Source: Tanypteryx hageni (Eukaryota; Arthropoda; Insecta; Odonata; Petaluridae). Taken from it: a DNA stretch of 64,000 bases. The DNA lies in contig CM054113.1 of NCBI GenBank assembly GCA_028673005.1, positions 68,231,350 through 68,295,349 of the forward strand, read 5' to 3'. This document shows positions 1 to 10,647 of the stretch, piece after piece. The position numbers and the translations under genes were made by a program. Numbering within the stretch: the stretch's first letter is position 1; every line of letters starts with the position of its first letter. The notes beneath the pieces were generated by a model. That model made no database searches. It was given only the letters and a program-made list of their open reading frames with translations, and had not been told where the DNA came from.

Positions 1-305
1 GCAAAAGATGACTATTTGTCATTCTCACTTTTAATACATTGTTTCCAATTTCTGAAAATGTCTTTTACCTGAACTTAATCATGTAAACAATGAATCAATC
101 AATTTATTCATTCCATTGGTCTACATGAGAAAACATGGAACAAGTCACAAAGAGTATGGAGAGATAAGAAATGTCCATTATACAATAACCATAGCAGATA
201 ACATTAAATATGTACATAAAAACATCACTAAAATTACATTACGTTTCCAGACATTCACAGACACTGTAGAATGTCTTAATCAATAGAAGTTAAAAGAGAA
301 ACCTC

Positions 306-607
306 CTTATAACCATAAAAATTAAAAAAGAAGTACACAAATACGTAATGGTTTGGGGGAAATCTTTACGATCGGCCGACTGAGGATGGAATCTTTGATT
401 CCAAAATACATATACAGACATTCTTTTTTAAAAAGAAGTACAATTCTGTTTATTTGCTTGCGTGCATGTAAACAAGGGTCCCTGGCATGGAGTATTTCCC
501 CTAAACCTGGAGTGTGTTTGTGTGAGTGTTCAGTCCCTGGAGTGAAGTAATTTCCTCTAAACTGTTGTGTAGGTACTTCTTTTTTATTTTTATGGTTATA
601 AGGTTTC
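306..607. repeat. Short inverted-repeat element (possible MITE)
   Basis: The segment starting near 307 (CCTTATAACCATAAAAATTA and on) returns as its reverse complement at about 572-606, giving arms of roughly 32 bp with a few mismatches. Between them is a C/G-richer core with two related halves that both begin gtccctgg (479 and 532). No clear target duplication was seen, so the family is unknown. The open frames over it are not genes. Confidence 0.5.
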
Positions 608-832
608 ATCTTTGTAATTCTTATTGTAATTAACCATAGGGCTCCAAAAATTTAATTTTTTATTATTAGAAGTTGTTTTAGGTTTTTTGAAAGTTGATCT
701 ATCAGAGATATTGCCTTTATATCTGGTTGAAGATTGTTATAAACAATTGAAGCGGCATGATGGGGTCTCTTTGGCATAGGGACAGACTGTAATCCTTCAA
801 AATGATATTGTACATATTGTGAGTGTGGTAAG

Positions 833-1908
833 TAGGGTTGCCACTTTGTGAGTAGTAGATTCCGAACTCATGAGTAGCAAATTCCATGAGAATCCAGGAG
901 AATTTTCTCTAAGCCAAAAAACAACTTAAGTGAGCAATGAAACTTCTTTTATTTACTTATTAGGAAACATATAATGATTAATTAATCTTTATTTTAAAAT
1001 GAAAGAAAGTAAGAATCACTTTGTAAAATACCAAAGTTATGGCAAAACAAATTAGTTTTAATCTTTATTTTATTGTTCAAGTTAGAGGTACCACCTTGTA
1101 AATTGCTGATTCTGGGAGATATCTGCCATATGAGTAGTTAATTGCAAGATAGTCTATAGGTTAAAAAACAGCTAATGAGAACAATAAAACTTGCTTCATT
1201 TATTATTTTAAAAACATGAATATTTAACCTTAATTTTTTAAAAACATTATGCTATAAATTATAACAAACTCTGAAAAATAGCATTACTTCAAAAGCCATA
1301 CTTCATTTCTTTAATTTGAATTTTGAACTACTTCAAGTAGTCTCCTTAAGATCTGGTTTTGATAGTAAAAAGGCATGGAAATCATTACAATAGTAATTAA
1401 AATTGGTGAATACTTGAATCTCTGTCTTGACATGATCCACATTTGTTTCGGCCTTTACACAACAATTCATTAATAACATTGAACACACGTTCGCAGGCTG
1501 TGTTGGATACAGGAACTGAAAGCACAAGCATTACAATTTTCTTTAATTCTCTGCCAACTCCATTTACTTTTGAAAAGAAATTGAAAACAATTTTGAATGT
1601 TTCTTGATTGCTTTAAATTGTAATTAAAATCAGGAGACCCATTAGTGGCATGCGCCAGAGGTAGTAACTAACATGACCCTGTATAACGAGTATATTTATA
1701 TATTGAGCATTGCTCCATTGGAATCGAATGAAATGATTCTACCAAAATCTCAACTTAATATAAGATAAATAGACTAGTAAAGCTGAAAATTACATGAATA
1801 AGAAGATTTTGGGCTCCCGGACAAGTTCTACCAGATTCCGGGATAGATGTATCTAAGGTGGGTTAATTCGGGGAGACTCCCGAAATTCCAGGAGAGGTGG
1901 CAACCCTA
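833..1908. mobile_element. hAT element, 1076 bp, 12-bp TIRs and 8-bp target duplication
   Basis: The ends TAGGGTTGCCAC (833-844) and GTGGCAACCCTA (1897-1908) are perfect inverted repeats. They are flanked by identical 8-bp direct repeats gtggtaag at 825-832 and 1909-1916, the hallmark of hAT transposition. The interior has a minus-strand transposase remnant near 1540-1330. Segments just inside each end share short motifs (opposed cctggaatt-like and ccaggagaa-like blocks). It interrupts a LINE fragment. Confidence 0.92.
1330..1545 (-). pseudogene. hAT transposase C-terminal remnant
   Basis: On the minus strand a frame reads LSVPVSNTACERVFNVINELL near 1522-1460, matching the hAT dimerisation signature (P-x-S-x-x-x-E-R-x-F-S). 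After a frameshift it continues as VFTNFNYYCNDFHAFLLSKPDL to 1340, like the extreme C-terminus of these transposases. Only this piece survives, so the element is non-autonomous. Confidence 0.7.
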
Positions 1909-2596
1909 GTGGTAAGGGTGTGTGTCGTGGTTTGTTGGGAAAAGGTGGGGAATTCTGATTTACAAATAAGGAACACATGAGGATATAAATGGATAGTAGT
2001 GTGAGTATGCCTAAGGAGTAGAAGAGTGGCCTGCTGGGGGTATGATACGGTAGGCGCAACATAGCTTTAATGGCTTGCTTCTGTATGAAAATACTTCATT
2101 GAAGAGTTTGTCATTTCCCTAGAAATTTATGCCATATAATAAGTGGGACAGAATTTTAGCAAAATAAACTAGTTTTAAAACATTGATAAAGATTATACGT
2201 GCTAATTTCCTTAGCAAGACACTTTTTTCACTGTTGCATCAATATGTGTACACCAGTCCAGATCTTCACTAATATGAATCCCTAAACAAATCTTATGACA
2301 ATACAAAACAAAACAATTATAAAATATTCAGGCTTACAATTCAAATGTTTTCAATTGATTGATTTTAGACTTCTTTTGTATTGATAAATATGGTCACTGC
2401 AAGTGTTCCACTTAAGTATGTTCTAAATTTTACAAATAGATTTCAGTTCAAATTCATTTGAACAAAATTGACAACTTTTGTTGAAAATATGTATATTCCT
2501 AGTGAGGCTTCAAAGACCTTTAAAACATACGTAAATATACGGCGCCTTAAATTAATTTAGATGGTAAATAATGTACAAGATTAAAAGATTTTTTAC

Positions 2597-3380
2597 CTCA
2601 AAGAAAGCAACAAATTCAAGATGTGGGAAGGAAAATACAACAATGGCCGCAATAACGTCTGCATTCGACGTCCCAATATGTGTGGATTTCAGAAATAAAT
2701 AACCTATTTCTCTGTCCTCGATCATCTCCACAAACTTGTACTTAGGAGGCAGGTACACTTCTTCTAATGTAACTCCAGTTTTCATATCATTCCTTCGCAA
2801 ATAACCATTTTTCAAAAGGAGAAAGATGGAAGCTCGATGACCTGCAGGAACATTTTTTTTGTTTGAATATGTCAAAACACCTTAATCAACATAGTTAAAA
2901 GTAATAGCATATCAAACTAAATAGCAAAAACAATTTCGTTATTTCGCGCACATCAATAACCCTAACCTTGGCAGAAGTGAATTTTATAGGTGCTTTGTTG
3001 CCAGACACTAATGACATAGCATGAAGCTACTGGCATCGAATACACAGGACTGGAATTTTCTCTCCAATCATAAGCATTGTAACATTCCACTGAAAGAAAA
3101 GTAACGACCTGAGCTACATTCATAAATATTGAAAAATTCATAACAGCTCAAGAAAATTACCTTGCTTAAGCCGCGGAATTAAGTTAAAAATTAGTCCAGT
3201 TCCGGCTTCGTATGAAACTTTCCCGCTGTTCTTAGAAAATTTACGTATCTCCCGACATTGTCTACGATGGTTCAAAACTAGTTTCTTCAAGGTGTTTTGA
3301 CAGTATCGGTACACACTTTTCCTTCCAAGCCCAATTTCTAAGTTAAATCTATCAACAACGAAGGATGATTTCCTTTTCAT
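2597..3380 (-). CDS. 5' part of an unidentified multi-exon gene (three exons; weak CENP-N-like resemblance)
   Basis: Three minus-strand exons join in phase: 3380-3161 (ATG at 3380, donor GTAATT), 3089-2967 (acceptor TTTCTTTCAG, donor GTTAGG) and 2841-2597 (acceptor TTCCTGCAG, donor GTAAAA). They give 196 residues with no stop. The N-terminus is basic and helical (KSVYRYCQNTLKKLVLNHRR, residues about 22-41); later parts alternate strands and end in an IVVFSFPHLEFVAFFE segment. The order YVISVWQQ..., YKFVEMIEDREIGYL, FSFPHLE is reminiscent of the C-terminal domain of centromere protein N, but similarity is low and recalled, not computed. Downstream exons were not found; the region below 2597 is filled with LINE and hAT sequence. 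The gene starts head-to-head with the RNF26-like gene. Existence of the gene is well supported by splice phase; its identity is not. Confidence 0.65.
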
Positions 3381-3981
3381 TTTAGACGTTTCAAAATATC
3401 AAATAGAAAAAACGTATTTTACATTAATTAATGACATAAATGTAACTTAAACCATCACTACTTCAGCCGTTTTGAATCGTATTTTCCACACAACCTAATG
3501 GCTTATTCGTTGAATTATTAAACAAAAAACTTGTTGTGCACTTCCAAATCATAGATACTTTAGCAGCTCATTAAAAAATCATAACAGCAAACGTTTCGCG
3601 CTTTTCCTTCTTTTAAAACCTTGTGACTTAGTTGCATGGTTGCATTTTTATTTTCATTTTTTATATTAGTTTTTGCTCTATGAAATAGAGGTCTCGTCAG
3701 TAGTACTACAGTGAAAATTTGAAACATTGTATTGTCGGTTGTAAATCAAGAGTTCCTACCAAATAAAAACATTCTGGATATAGATATTGTCGGAAAAGGA
3801 TGCTGATCAGCATTTTGAAAGATAATATTACTCCTGTGTGTGGTGGAAGGAGACTTCTTTCTACGAGGACTGTAAGACCTTTAATTTGAGCTTCAAATTC
3901 AGCTCTTTATACTGCTAGCTGTAGCACGCGCTGAAGTCATAACAAATAATTGTTGTTAATCAAGGTCTCGAAGACTCTACA
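3381..3981. promoter_or_regulatory. Putative bidirectional promoter region
   Basis: About 600 bp separates the start codon of the minus-strand gene (3380) from that of the RNF26-like gene (3982). No coding sequence or repeat was recognised in it. Head-to-head starts this close usually share a promoter, so this is the likely regulatory region for both. No convincing TATA box was seen close to either start. Confidence 0.5.
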
Positions 3982-5118
3982 ATGGAGGCAATTAGTGTCA
4001 ATAACTTAATCCATTCTCTCATTTCAATTGCAACTGCCATAGTTGTAAAAGTATCAGAATTATTTAGAATTAGTGGTCTTATTGGTTCTTATATTGTGAA
4101 TTACTCGATTGAGTGTGCTGTTACACTATATACAGCAATAACTGTGATATTTCATATTTTAGAAATCCTATGTAACGATTTTACGATTTTCCTTCAAGAT
4201 GTAATTAAAATCTGTGCATTTTTTTTTGATGGAACGTGTGTTTTAGCAAATTATCTTGTGGAAGAATGCAATAAATGTTTCATTTATTTGAAAGATTTGA
4301 TCATTGAAATCTGCAGTTATCCGTTTTGCATATATGTATTTGTAGTATCATTCATTGATAACTGTTTATTTTGTGTTGTGGTTGCCGCAGAACTTATAAA
4401 GCGTGCTGTAACCTTGATAGGTACAGGAATATGGTTATTATTAATGCTGATACCGTATTCTTTGTTTTATACAATATGCTTCTTATACATGACTTTGATA
4501 GACTTGGCATATTTGATCCATAATTCAATCTATAACTTTCTTAATTTGTGCACCAGTAGTTCTGATGGTGTTATTAAGGTTTTACAGTTCTTTACTGATA
4601 TACCATGCGAGGCGTGTGCGGGATTACTTATCGGAGTACTAATTATTTGGATAATCTACTGGAAAAGACGCCGTCTTATTTACTACGGAATTGTTGCTTA
4701 TTACTTTCATGTGAATCTAATGAAAATTTGTTTTCGAGTGATAATGACTCCATTTCAACAGTTTTTTAGCCAGATATACTTTTATAGACATTACATGTGG
4801 AGACGAAGTTACCGAGTTACTCGAAACCGTTCCAGTTCTGATGAACTATTCCGTGAAATGGGCTCTGGTTTTTACAGTGCCTCTACTTCCGTCAGTAATG
4901 GTGGCTCGAATGACTGCATAAACCTAAAAAAGACATTGGAAATGGAAATAGAAGAAAGGCTGTGCAGTGTATGCAGAGAGAAAAGAAAGTCGGTTATAGT
5001 TCTTCCTTGCAGGCATCTGTGCATGTGTGAGGACTGTGTTAGTACGGTAAAGAGAGTTAGCAGAATATGCCCTCTCTGTCGGTGCCCAATTGCAAGGACA
5101 ATAAGTGTTTACATGTAG
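3982..5118 (+). CDS. RNF26: RNF26-like membrane RING-type E3 ubiquitin ligase
   Basis: This intronless 378-codon gene encodes a protein with a long hydrophobic N-terminal two thirds (residues about 10-265, several membrane segments, for example 140-175 and 212-226) and a C-terminal RING. The RING ligands are visible as C328-x2-C331, C343-x-H345, C349-x2-C352 and C363-x2-C366. The layout and the ending CPLC...ISVYM closely follow vertebrate RNF26 (433 residues, also single-exon), whose last residues are LNVYL. RNF26 is an ER-resident E3 that positions endosomes through SQSTM1 and modulates STING signalling in mammals; that function is family knowledge, not shown here. A basic patch KRRR (228-231) follows the last strong membrane segment, and a Ser-rich linker (284-307) precedes the RING. 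The first ATG gives a full-length protein. Confidence 0.88.
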   Translation: MEAISVNNLIHSLISIATAIVVKVSELFRISGLIGSYIVNYSIECAVTLYTAITVIFHILEILCNDFTIFLQDVIKICAFFFDGTCVLANYLVEECNKCFIYLKDLIIEICSYPFCIYVFVVSFIDNCLFCVVVAAELIKRAVTLIGTGIWLLLMLIPYSLFYTICFLYMTLIDLAYLIHNSIYNFLNLCTSSSDGVIKVLQFFTDIPCEACAGLLIGVLIIWIIYWKRRRLIYYGIVAYYFHVNLMKICFRVIMTPFQQFFSQIYFYRHYMWRRSYRVTRNRSSSDELFREMGSGFYSASTSVSNGGSNDCINLKKTLEMEIEERLCSVCREKRKSVIVLPCRHLCMCEDCVSTVKRVSRICPLCRCPIARTISVYM

Positions 5119-5270
5119 TCAAATTTTTTTTTATCAGTCGTATCGTGTAGATTTTAAAGCCTTTTTATGTTGTGATGTTTCTTTTTCAAAAGTCTACTTT
5201 TGTAGTAAGTTTTAAATACATTGACGTAATAGTAAAGGTTTCCAAAGATTTTGTGTAACATTTTTAATTT

Positions 5271-5585
5271 ATTAAAGCTTGATGCTATAAATTGTGATAT
5301 AGAAGACATGCAATGCCTGTTCTCTTTTAATTGGACCGGAATATTTTAATAGAGCTATCATTGTTAATTGTATCATTTGTCAGGTTAAAAAGACTTTTTC
5401 AAATTTTTTAGTTAATCGATTGAGATCTAACTTCATTGTATTCCTTTGTCTTCAAAATTAGTATATATCATTAATTAACAATTTTATGGCTCTGAGAAAT
5501 GTGCATATTTAAAATTAAGAAAACTTAGTTTTTTTACAGTCCTACATTTAAATTTAAGCTTTTGTATTTATCTTGTGTTAATAAA
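5271..5585 (+). terminator. Candidate polyadenylation signals of the RNF26-like gene
   Basis: ATTAAA lies at 5271-5276, about 150 bp after the stop codon, and AATAAA at 5580-5585. Either could end the transcript; which one is used cannot be told from sequence. Confidence 0.4.
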
Positions 5586-5599
5586 CTTTTTTCATCTCC

Positions 5600-5790
5600 A
5601 CTCTACAATATCCTCTTCACTCTCATCTCTTTTACTGTAGTACTAATACACAGCATAAGAGACAATTAGAGTCTGAATGGTCGCCTTGTGGTGTAGTAGA
5701 GAACTTTCTTGCATTTTTATTGCACTGGCCACGTAACTGCATAATAGCAAATTTGCATAAAGAGTGGGAAACCTGTATATTCCTTATAAT
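5600..5790. repeat. Dispersed repeat, copy 1 (related copy at 29957-30238)
   Basis: The stretch beginning CTCCACTCTACAATATCCTC and ending near GGGAAACCTGTATA is present again, with small differences and an insertion, at 29957-30238 in the same orientation. Shared landmarks are tgtagtactaa, acagcataag, gttgccttgtg (gtcgccttgtg in this copy), gaactttctt and gcataatagc. Ends in GGGAAACCTGTAT suggest a Tigger/pogo-like MITE, but no TA duplication was confirmed. Confidence 0.7.
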
Positions 5791-7204
5791 TTTCAAGTGC
5801 AAAGACCTTTTTGTGTTGTGATTTTTCTTGCCTTTTAAAATTTTAGGACGTTTTTAATTTATTTTATTTTACCTGGCCATTACATTTATGTTTCAAGACT
5901 GATGTACCATGGTCAAACCATACATTTTTTGTTTGAAGTGTTTTACTTTTGTTACTAATTAAAAATGAAAGAATACCTTTTTTCTCTGTGCAAATTCTTC
6001 TTCAGGAATGGCAGCTCAAGTTTCATTTCTTGTTTGATTTCAGATTTTTTTCTTAGTATTTGCACCACAAGGGAGTAGAGAGTTGTTTGCAGTATTAGGC
6101 AAGCTGATTCAATTGTAACTTAGGGTGGCCTGCAAGTAGGGCCTGGACACCATGGTGAACTTCCTCCCCTTGTATGCCTCCATTGCTCTCCCTTGACAAA
6201 CCAAGAGGAAATATCTTAATAGCTTGCTTATTTTCTGAGATAATTCTCATCAGCCATAAATTGATAACTTTTATATCAAGTACGATTGTAGGGATGACAA
6301 AGATATTATGCAGCACCTCCTGAAGGATGGTTTTCAAAATGTTTTGAGGGGCAATGGAGAGCTGTTCCAATACATTTTGACATACTATAGGTTAATGGAA
6401 ATTAAATAATAGTACTCATGAGTCAATGAGATTTTTCCAAAATTTAATTTTTAATAATAATGTTTTTTAACACTAACATTTGCCCAATTACATGTGTTAT
6501 AATATATTTATGACAAGCACATATGACCATGTTCTCCGCAGGATTTGAACCCATGACCTTGCATTGGGAACTAGACTTGCTAACCACGTTACTAAGAAAG
6601 TCATCAGCTAGGTCAAAGTATAACAACGACTATCCTTTAACCATATGAGTGCATTGAGTTTTAGTCCTCTTTTTTCTTCTTTCTTGTAAAAAAATGTTAC
6701 CATGTCTCTGACTCATGGTTATATATTTCAGTACACTAGCTGGCTGGACTACAGCACAGTACACAGGCCTTGGTCCAAAAAAAATTTTTAAAGATGTATT
6801 TTTCATGAAGCATTTATTATCTTTGGAATCTCTGCCACTGTTTGGGCTCTTATCTCACCTATACACCTAACCTTTTGTCCCATTTCGTAAAATATGAAAA
6901 TTACTTACCAGTTCCCCAAACAATGGAAGTCCAGCTGTAAAGCACGATCAAGCACTTCCTAGTGGAGTTTCTTGATGGTTCTTACATTGTACTAGATAAT
7001 TACCTAGGCTTTGCCCCAGATATACAGTTTTGAATTTTTCATGCTCATTTCACTCTTTAATATTTTCATTCAAGCTCAAGGTACTCTCGAGATAAGTGAC
7101 CAACATTCCCCCGTAATTGGTATGAACAAATTAAATATAGTTTCATATTTGATATTTTGCTAAGAATATTTCAAATAGGTTGTGTAATTTTACAAAAAAT
7201 TAAC
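5791..7204. other. Intergenic, no gene recognised; includes a tRNA-like SINE
   Basis: No open frame here looks coding; short frames at 6095-6370 and 6444-6626 lack codon or family signal. The only recognisable item is the tRNA-like segment at about 6500-6620, listed separately. Confidence 0.5.
6500..6620 (-). repeat. tRNA-derived SINE head
   Basis: Reading the minus strand, a box-A-like stretch GTAACGTGGTTAGCAAG (about 6600-6584) is followed about 25 bp later by a box-B-like GGTTCAAATCC (about 6552-6542). This is the internal promoter arrangement of a tRNA-derived SINE. It does not fold into a convincing tRNA. Confidence 0.5.
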
Positions 7205-7475
7205 ACGGGCCTTTAGCCAGGGTATGATTTGTGTGGAACCCCCTTCCCCAAAAAATCAAAATTCTGGCCCAGAGGTGCACGTCCTCATGGTATTTTTATT
7301 ATATGTACCAAATTTTGTCTCCAAGTTTATTGGTTTTCATGAAATGCTGTAGGTTATGATTTGTATGTCACCTCCCTCCCCTCCAAGGTATCACAATTCT
7401 GGCACTGAGGTGCACATTCTCAACGTACCTTTAGCATGTGTAGCAAGTTCTAAGTTTATTGATTCAACATTGATA
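7205..7475. repeat. Degenerate tandem repeat (left side of the piggyBac insertion)
   Basis: Two units of about 130 bp follow each other: both contain tatgatttgt-gt-acc-cc, aattctgg, gaggtgcac and aagtttattg. The phrase at the right end, aacattgata, runs straight into the piggyBac target site. Related motifs (catcaaaat-ggt, gagatatcttcaaaa, ctctcatgatcaa) recur to the right of the element at 10648-11510. Confidence 0.65.
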
Positions 7476-7491
7476 TTAACCCATTTATGCT

Positions 7492-7850
7492 CAGCGGGTC
7501 GTTTTTGACCCATTAACTTGAAAAATTCTACCACCGCCCATATGGACATTATCGCTACTAAATTGATTTTGTTGCGTAATAGAAGCTTGAGTCGACCATA
7601 TTGGGCCATTTACTCTCGCGAAGGACTACATTGTTGCAGTGCATGCGCAGGCAGAAACGATGGTATCTCACGCTGTCTTTTCGTCGGAAATTATAAGTTA
7701 AAAATATAAATCATGTTAATATTAATAAATTTGCTTTTTTCTCTTTATAATATATTTAAGAACGCAATTTAAGTTTTGGCAATTTCAGTAATTCATTTTT
7801 GTGTGAGTCATGTGCACTCAAACTTGTAGTGGGTCGAAAACGACCCGCTG
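7492..7850. repeat. Pair of self-palindromic subterminal inverted repeats in the piggyBac left end
   Basis: CAGCGGGTCGTTTTTGACCC at 7492-7511 matches the reverse complement of 7831-7850 with one mismatch. Each arm is also a hairpin by itself (GGGTCG-AAAA-CGACCC is a perfect palindrome at 7831-7846). They may be transposase-binding sites or the ends of a nested MITE. Confidence 0.75.
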
Positions 7851-8159
7851 GGCACATGACCGGGAAAGTACTTGGGAGTGAATGCTTAAGCTTTATTTCC
7901 ATTTTTAGCTGTTATTGTGCATCGTTTGGATGTTTACTGTACTTATTTGATTATTTCACAAATTTCGTCGCATTAATTCTTACGGACATTGAATGGGCTA
8001 TCTGTAAACACAAATAATGTCTATTAATTATTGGTTTTGCCAACATTTTCCTTATTTATATCTAGATATTTCTTTGATTCATGCTGTATGGACGCTCATG
8101 TTTAAAATATGGAGAAAAGTATATTATTCTAAAGGACACCGGCCACATCCCAGATTTAT

Positions 8160-10125
8160 GTAATATTTCAATTTATCAGGTTCCGGGGCCTCAATGTAGC
8201 TGAGATTATTGAAGCCATTAAGAATTCTGACAGAATTTATCCTGAATTCTGGAGCAGATGTATTCATTGGCACATCAGAAGACAGTGGGGAAGAAACCGA
8301 TGCGGATTCAGGCAATGAGGACTGTAATGAACCTCATCGTCTGAGTCGATGTCACCTTCAGTCAGAGGCAGAATTAGTCATTGCTGTCATGGGAGATGCG
8401 GAAGAGTCCGATGATGTCCACTCTGGTGAACCAGAATCTCGCAGCAATCTGCCAGAAGAGGTATATTCCTAGGTTGCTGTTTTTTCATTGGACTGTGAGT
8501 GAGTCCCTTAGAAGAAGCCAGAAAGAAGTTAAAGTGAAAAAGGGTGGCCAAAGGGGTAAGGGTACGTGTAAAAACGATTCTCAAAAGGAGAGAGAGTGGG
8601 TGACGGGGGACTTACCAGCATATAATTCCCTGCTGGTTAACATGCAGAACATTGGAGTGGTACACTTAAACAAGGACTCACACCCACTAGAATATTTCCA
8701 AGGTTTTCTAGGGAAAGAGATGGTAGAAAATATAGTGAAATATACTGTCATGTATGGGGCACAAAAAACCAGCTGCAGTTTCAACTATCAATGGAGGATA
8801 TGTACACTTTCCTAGGTATTTTATTAGTTAGTGGTTGTGTACCTCTTCCATGTAGGAGGCTCTATTGGGAGGCAAGTGATGATGTTCGTAATCAGGTGAT
8901 TTACAAATCAATGCATCGCAATCGGTTTAAAGAGATTTTTCGGTTCCTCCATGTCTGCGGCAATGAAATTCTTGATCCCGGTGATCGAATGGCAAAGGTT
9001 CGACACTAGTGAATGAATTAAACAGTTTATTTTTGAAAAACTCTCCAAAGGAAAATAATGTATCAATTGATGAATCTATGATCCTGTATTATGGCAGGCA
9101 CAGCTGTAAGTAGTTCATTCGGGGAAAACCGATAAGGTTTGGCTTCAAGGGTTGGGTTGCAGCACAGCCTACAGGGTACTGCCTCCAACTCGACTTGTAT
9201 CAGGGAAGAAGAGTAGGTGAAGAAAGACCAAGTGATGTGGGCCTGGGAGAATCCATTGTACTGAAATTCTGCGATGTTCTCGTTCATATCTTTCCTATGG
9301 TGAAATTCAACTTCTTCTTGGATAACTTTTCCACTAGTGCAAAGCTACTGAGGGCACTAGCATCTCGAGACATGAATGGCACTGGGAATGCCCGACGCAA
9401 TAGGATGGACCGCTGTCCTTTGCTGGAGAAGAATGAAATGGAAAAGAGAGACAGGGGTGCCTACAAGGCCATGGTTGAAAAAGACTCAAATATTATAGGT
9501 GTTACATGGAAAGACAATGGCATAGTAAATATGCTTTCCAACCAATGCGGTGTTGAACCTATACAGGATGCAACCAGGTATTCTGTAAAAGTGAAAGGGA
9601 GCATCAAGTTACCGCAGCCATACCTTTTCTCTGAGTACAATAGGATTATGGGTGGTGTGGACCTCATGGACCACAACATTGCAGATCTGAGAATCTTTAT
9701 TAAGGGCAAAAAATGGTATATGCCTATCATTCTTTGGCTTTTGACATAGCGATGAATAACGAGTGGATTTTGAGTCGGTCACATGGACTATTATTAGATG
9801 CATTGACCTTCAGAAGATCTGCTGCAAAGGCTCTCTTACAAAATATGGGACACTTCCTAAGGGATATGGGGGACTGAAGAATTCAAACGTAGTGGAAAAA
9901 CCCATGTGAGATAGTCATGGAGGGCACTTGATTGTTAACAACCAAACAAGGCGTCGATGTACAAGAGCAAAACGGTGAAAACCTGCCTGCCGCTGGTGTC
10001 AAGTTCCCCTTCATGATACCTGCTTTGAATTGTATCACACGGAATAAGATCACAAAGGTAGTTTTGCGATCTCATTGCATGGATATGTTTCAACCAGTAG
10101 GGTTGGACCATGGATATATTAAAAC
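8160..10125 (+). pseudogene. piggyBac transposase pseudogene (PGBD-like)
   Basis: The coding region runs through all three frames. In order it holds an acidic N-terminus (SEDSGEETDADSGNED, about 8270-8320), the family block HPLEYFQGFLGKEMVENIV (about 8682-8740), a helical domain (MEDMYTFLGILLVSG), the first catalytic Asp in VSIDESMILYYGRH (Asp at 9069), the second in FFLDNFSTS (Asp at 9321) and the third in GGVDLMDHN (9660). A cysteine-rich C-terminal remnant with the frame CFELYHTE lies near 10020-10050. Disruptions include frameshifts around 8200, 8470 and 8800-9010, an in-frame TAG at 9111 and a stop near 9747. All three catalytic Asp codons survive, so death came from frame damage. It is not a host gene. 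Confidence 0.85.
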
Positions 10126-10647
10126 CAGTGGAAATGCATGTTAAATTGTGCTTACTTTTAATTGTATGCCTATTTATGTTGCTTTATGTATGTTATTTGC
10201 TTTAATTTGTATGTTATTTTCAATTTGTATGCTTATAATTATGCACTTCACTTTGCCTACTCATCATTGTAAAGAGAAGTTTTAGCTTAATTCGTATAAA
10301 TAAGTGATCTCTAGTTCGATATGTGATTATTTATGATGTTTAGTAAGTTTTATTCTAATTATGATTTTACTGTAACAGATTATTATTTCGTGACCAGCCA
10401 GAATCTCCTAAACTTGTATTTTTTGCTATAATAACGAAAAATAAATTGTCTTCAATAAAAATAATTTTTTTTCGAATTTTTATCGTTTCCCAGTCAAGTG
10501 CCCATTAACGACCCATCCATTTTTTCCTAAATCAGAAGTAGGAGATTTTTTGCTTATTTTTCTGGTCCTCAGGAAATCATTTTGAAGCAATTAAAATAAC
10601 TTGATCAATATATATAAGAAAAAAGTTCTGGGCATAAATGGGTTAAT

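Larger units (their letters stand above)
640..2335 (-). pseudogene. LINE reverse-transcriptase C-terminal fragment (Jockey/CR1-like), split by a hAT element
   Basis: Read on the minus strand, 2335-1917 gives a broken frame resembling the end of a Jockey/CR1-type LINE RT: a LGIHISEDLDW-like segment (about 2285), then QKQAIKAMLRLPY and PLFYSLGILTLLSIYI near 2070-1970. After the hAT element at 833-1908 is removed, the same LINE reading resumes at 824 (HTHNMYNIILKDYSL), running to about 640. Stops and frameshifts show it is dead. The family assignment is by recognition of the thumb region only; the catalytic part is absent. Confidence 0.7.
7480..10643 (+). mobile_element. piggyBac-family transposon, 3164 bp, decayed
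   Basis: The ends CCCATTTATGCTCAG (7480-7494) and CTGGGCATAAATGGG (10629-10643) are inverted repeats with one mismatch in 15. Both are bordered by TTAA (7476-7479 and 10644-10647), the invariant piggyBac target. Removing the element restores a local repeat reading (aacattgata-ttaa-tggatgattcatc) seen in neighbouring units. The interior carries a broken transposase gene in plus orientation. Confidence 0.93.

Noticed and set aside
4000..5100. Whether the hydrophobic protein at 3982-5118 is a transporter or an IAP-type RING protein
   Set aside because: There are no BIR domains or transporter motifs, and the multi-membrane plus C-terminal RING layout with the ...CPLC...VYM ending fits RNF26.
9932..10144. 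Open frame considered as a separate small gene
   Set aside because: It is a shifted reading of the cysteine-rich C-terminus of the piggyBac transposase.
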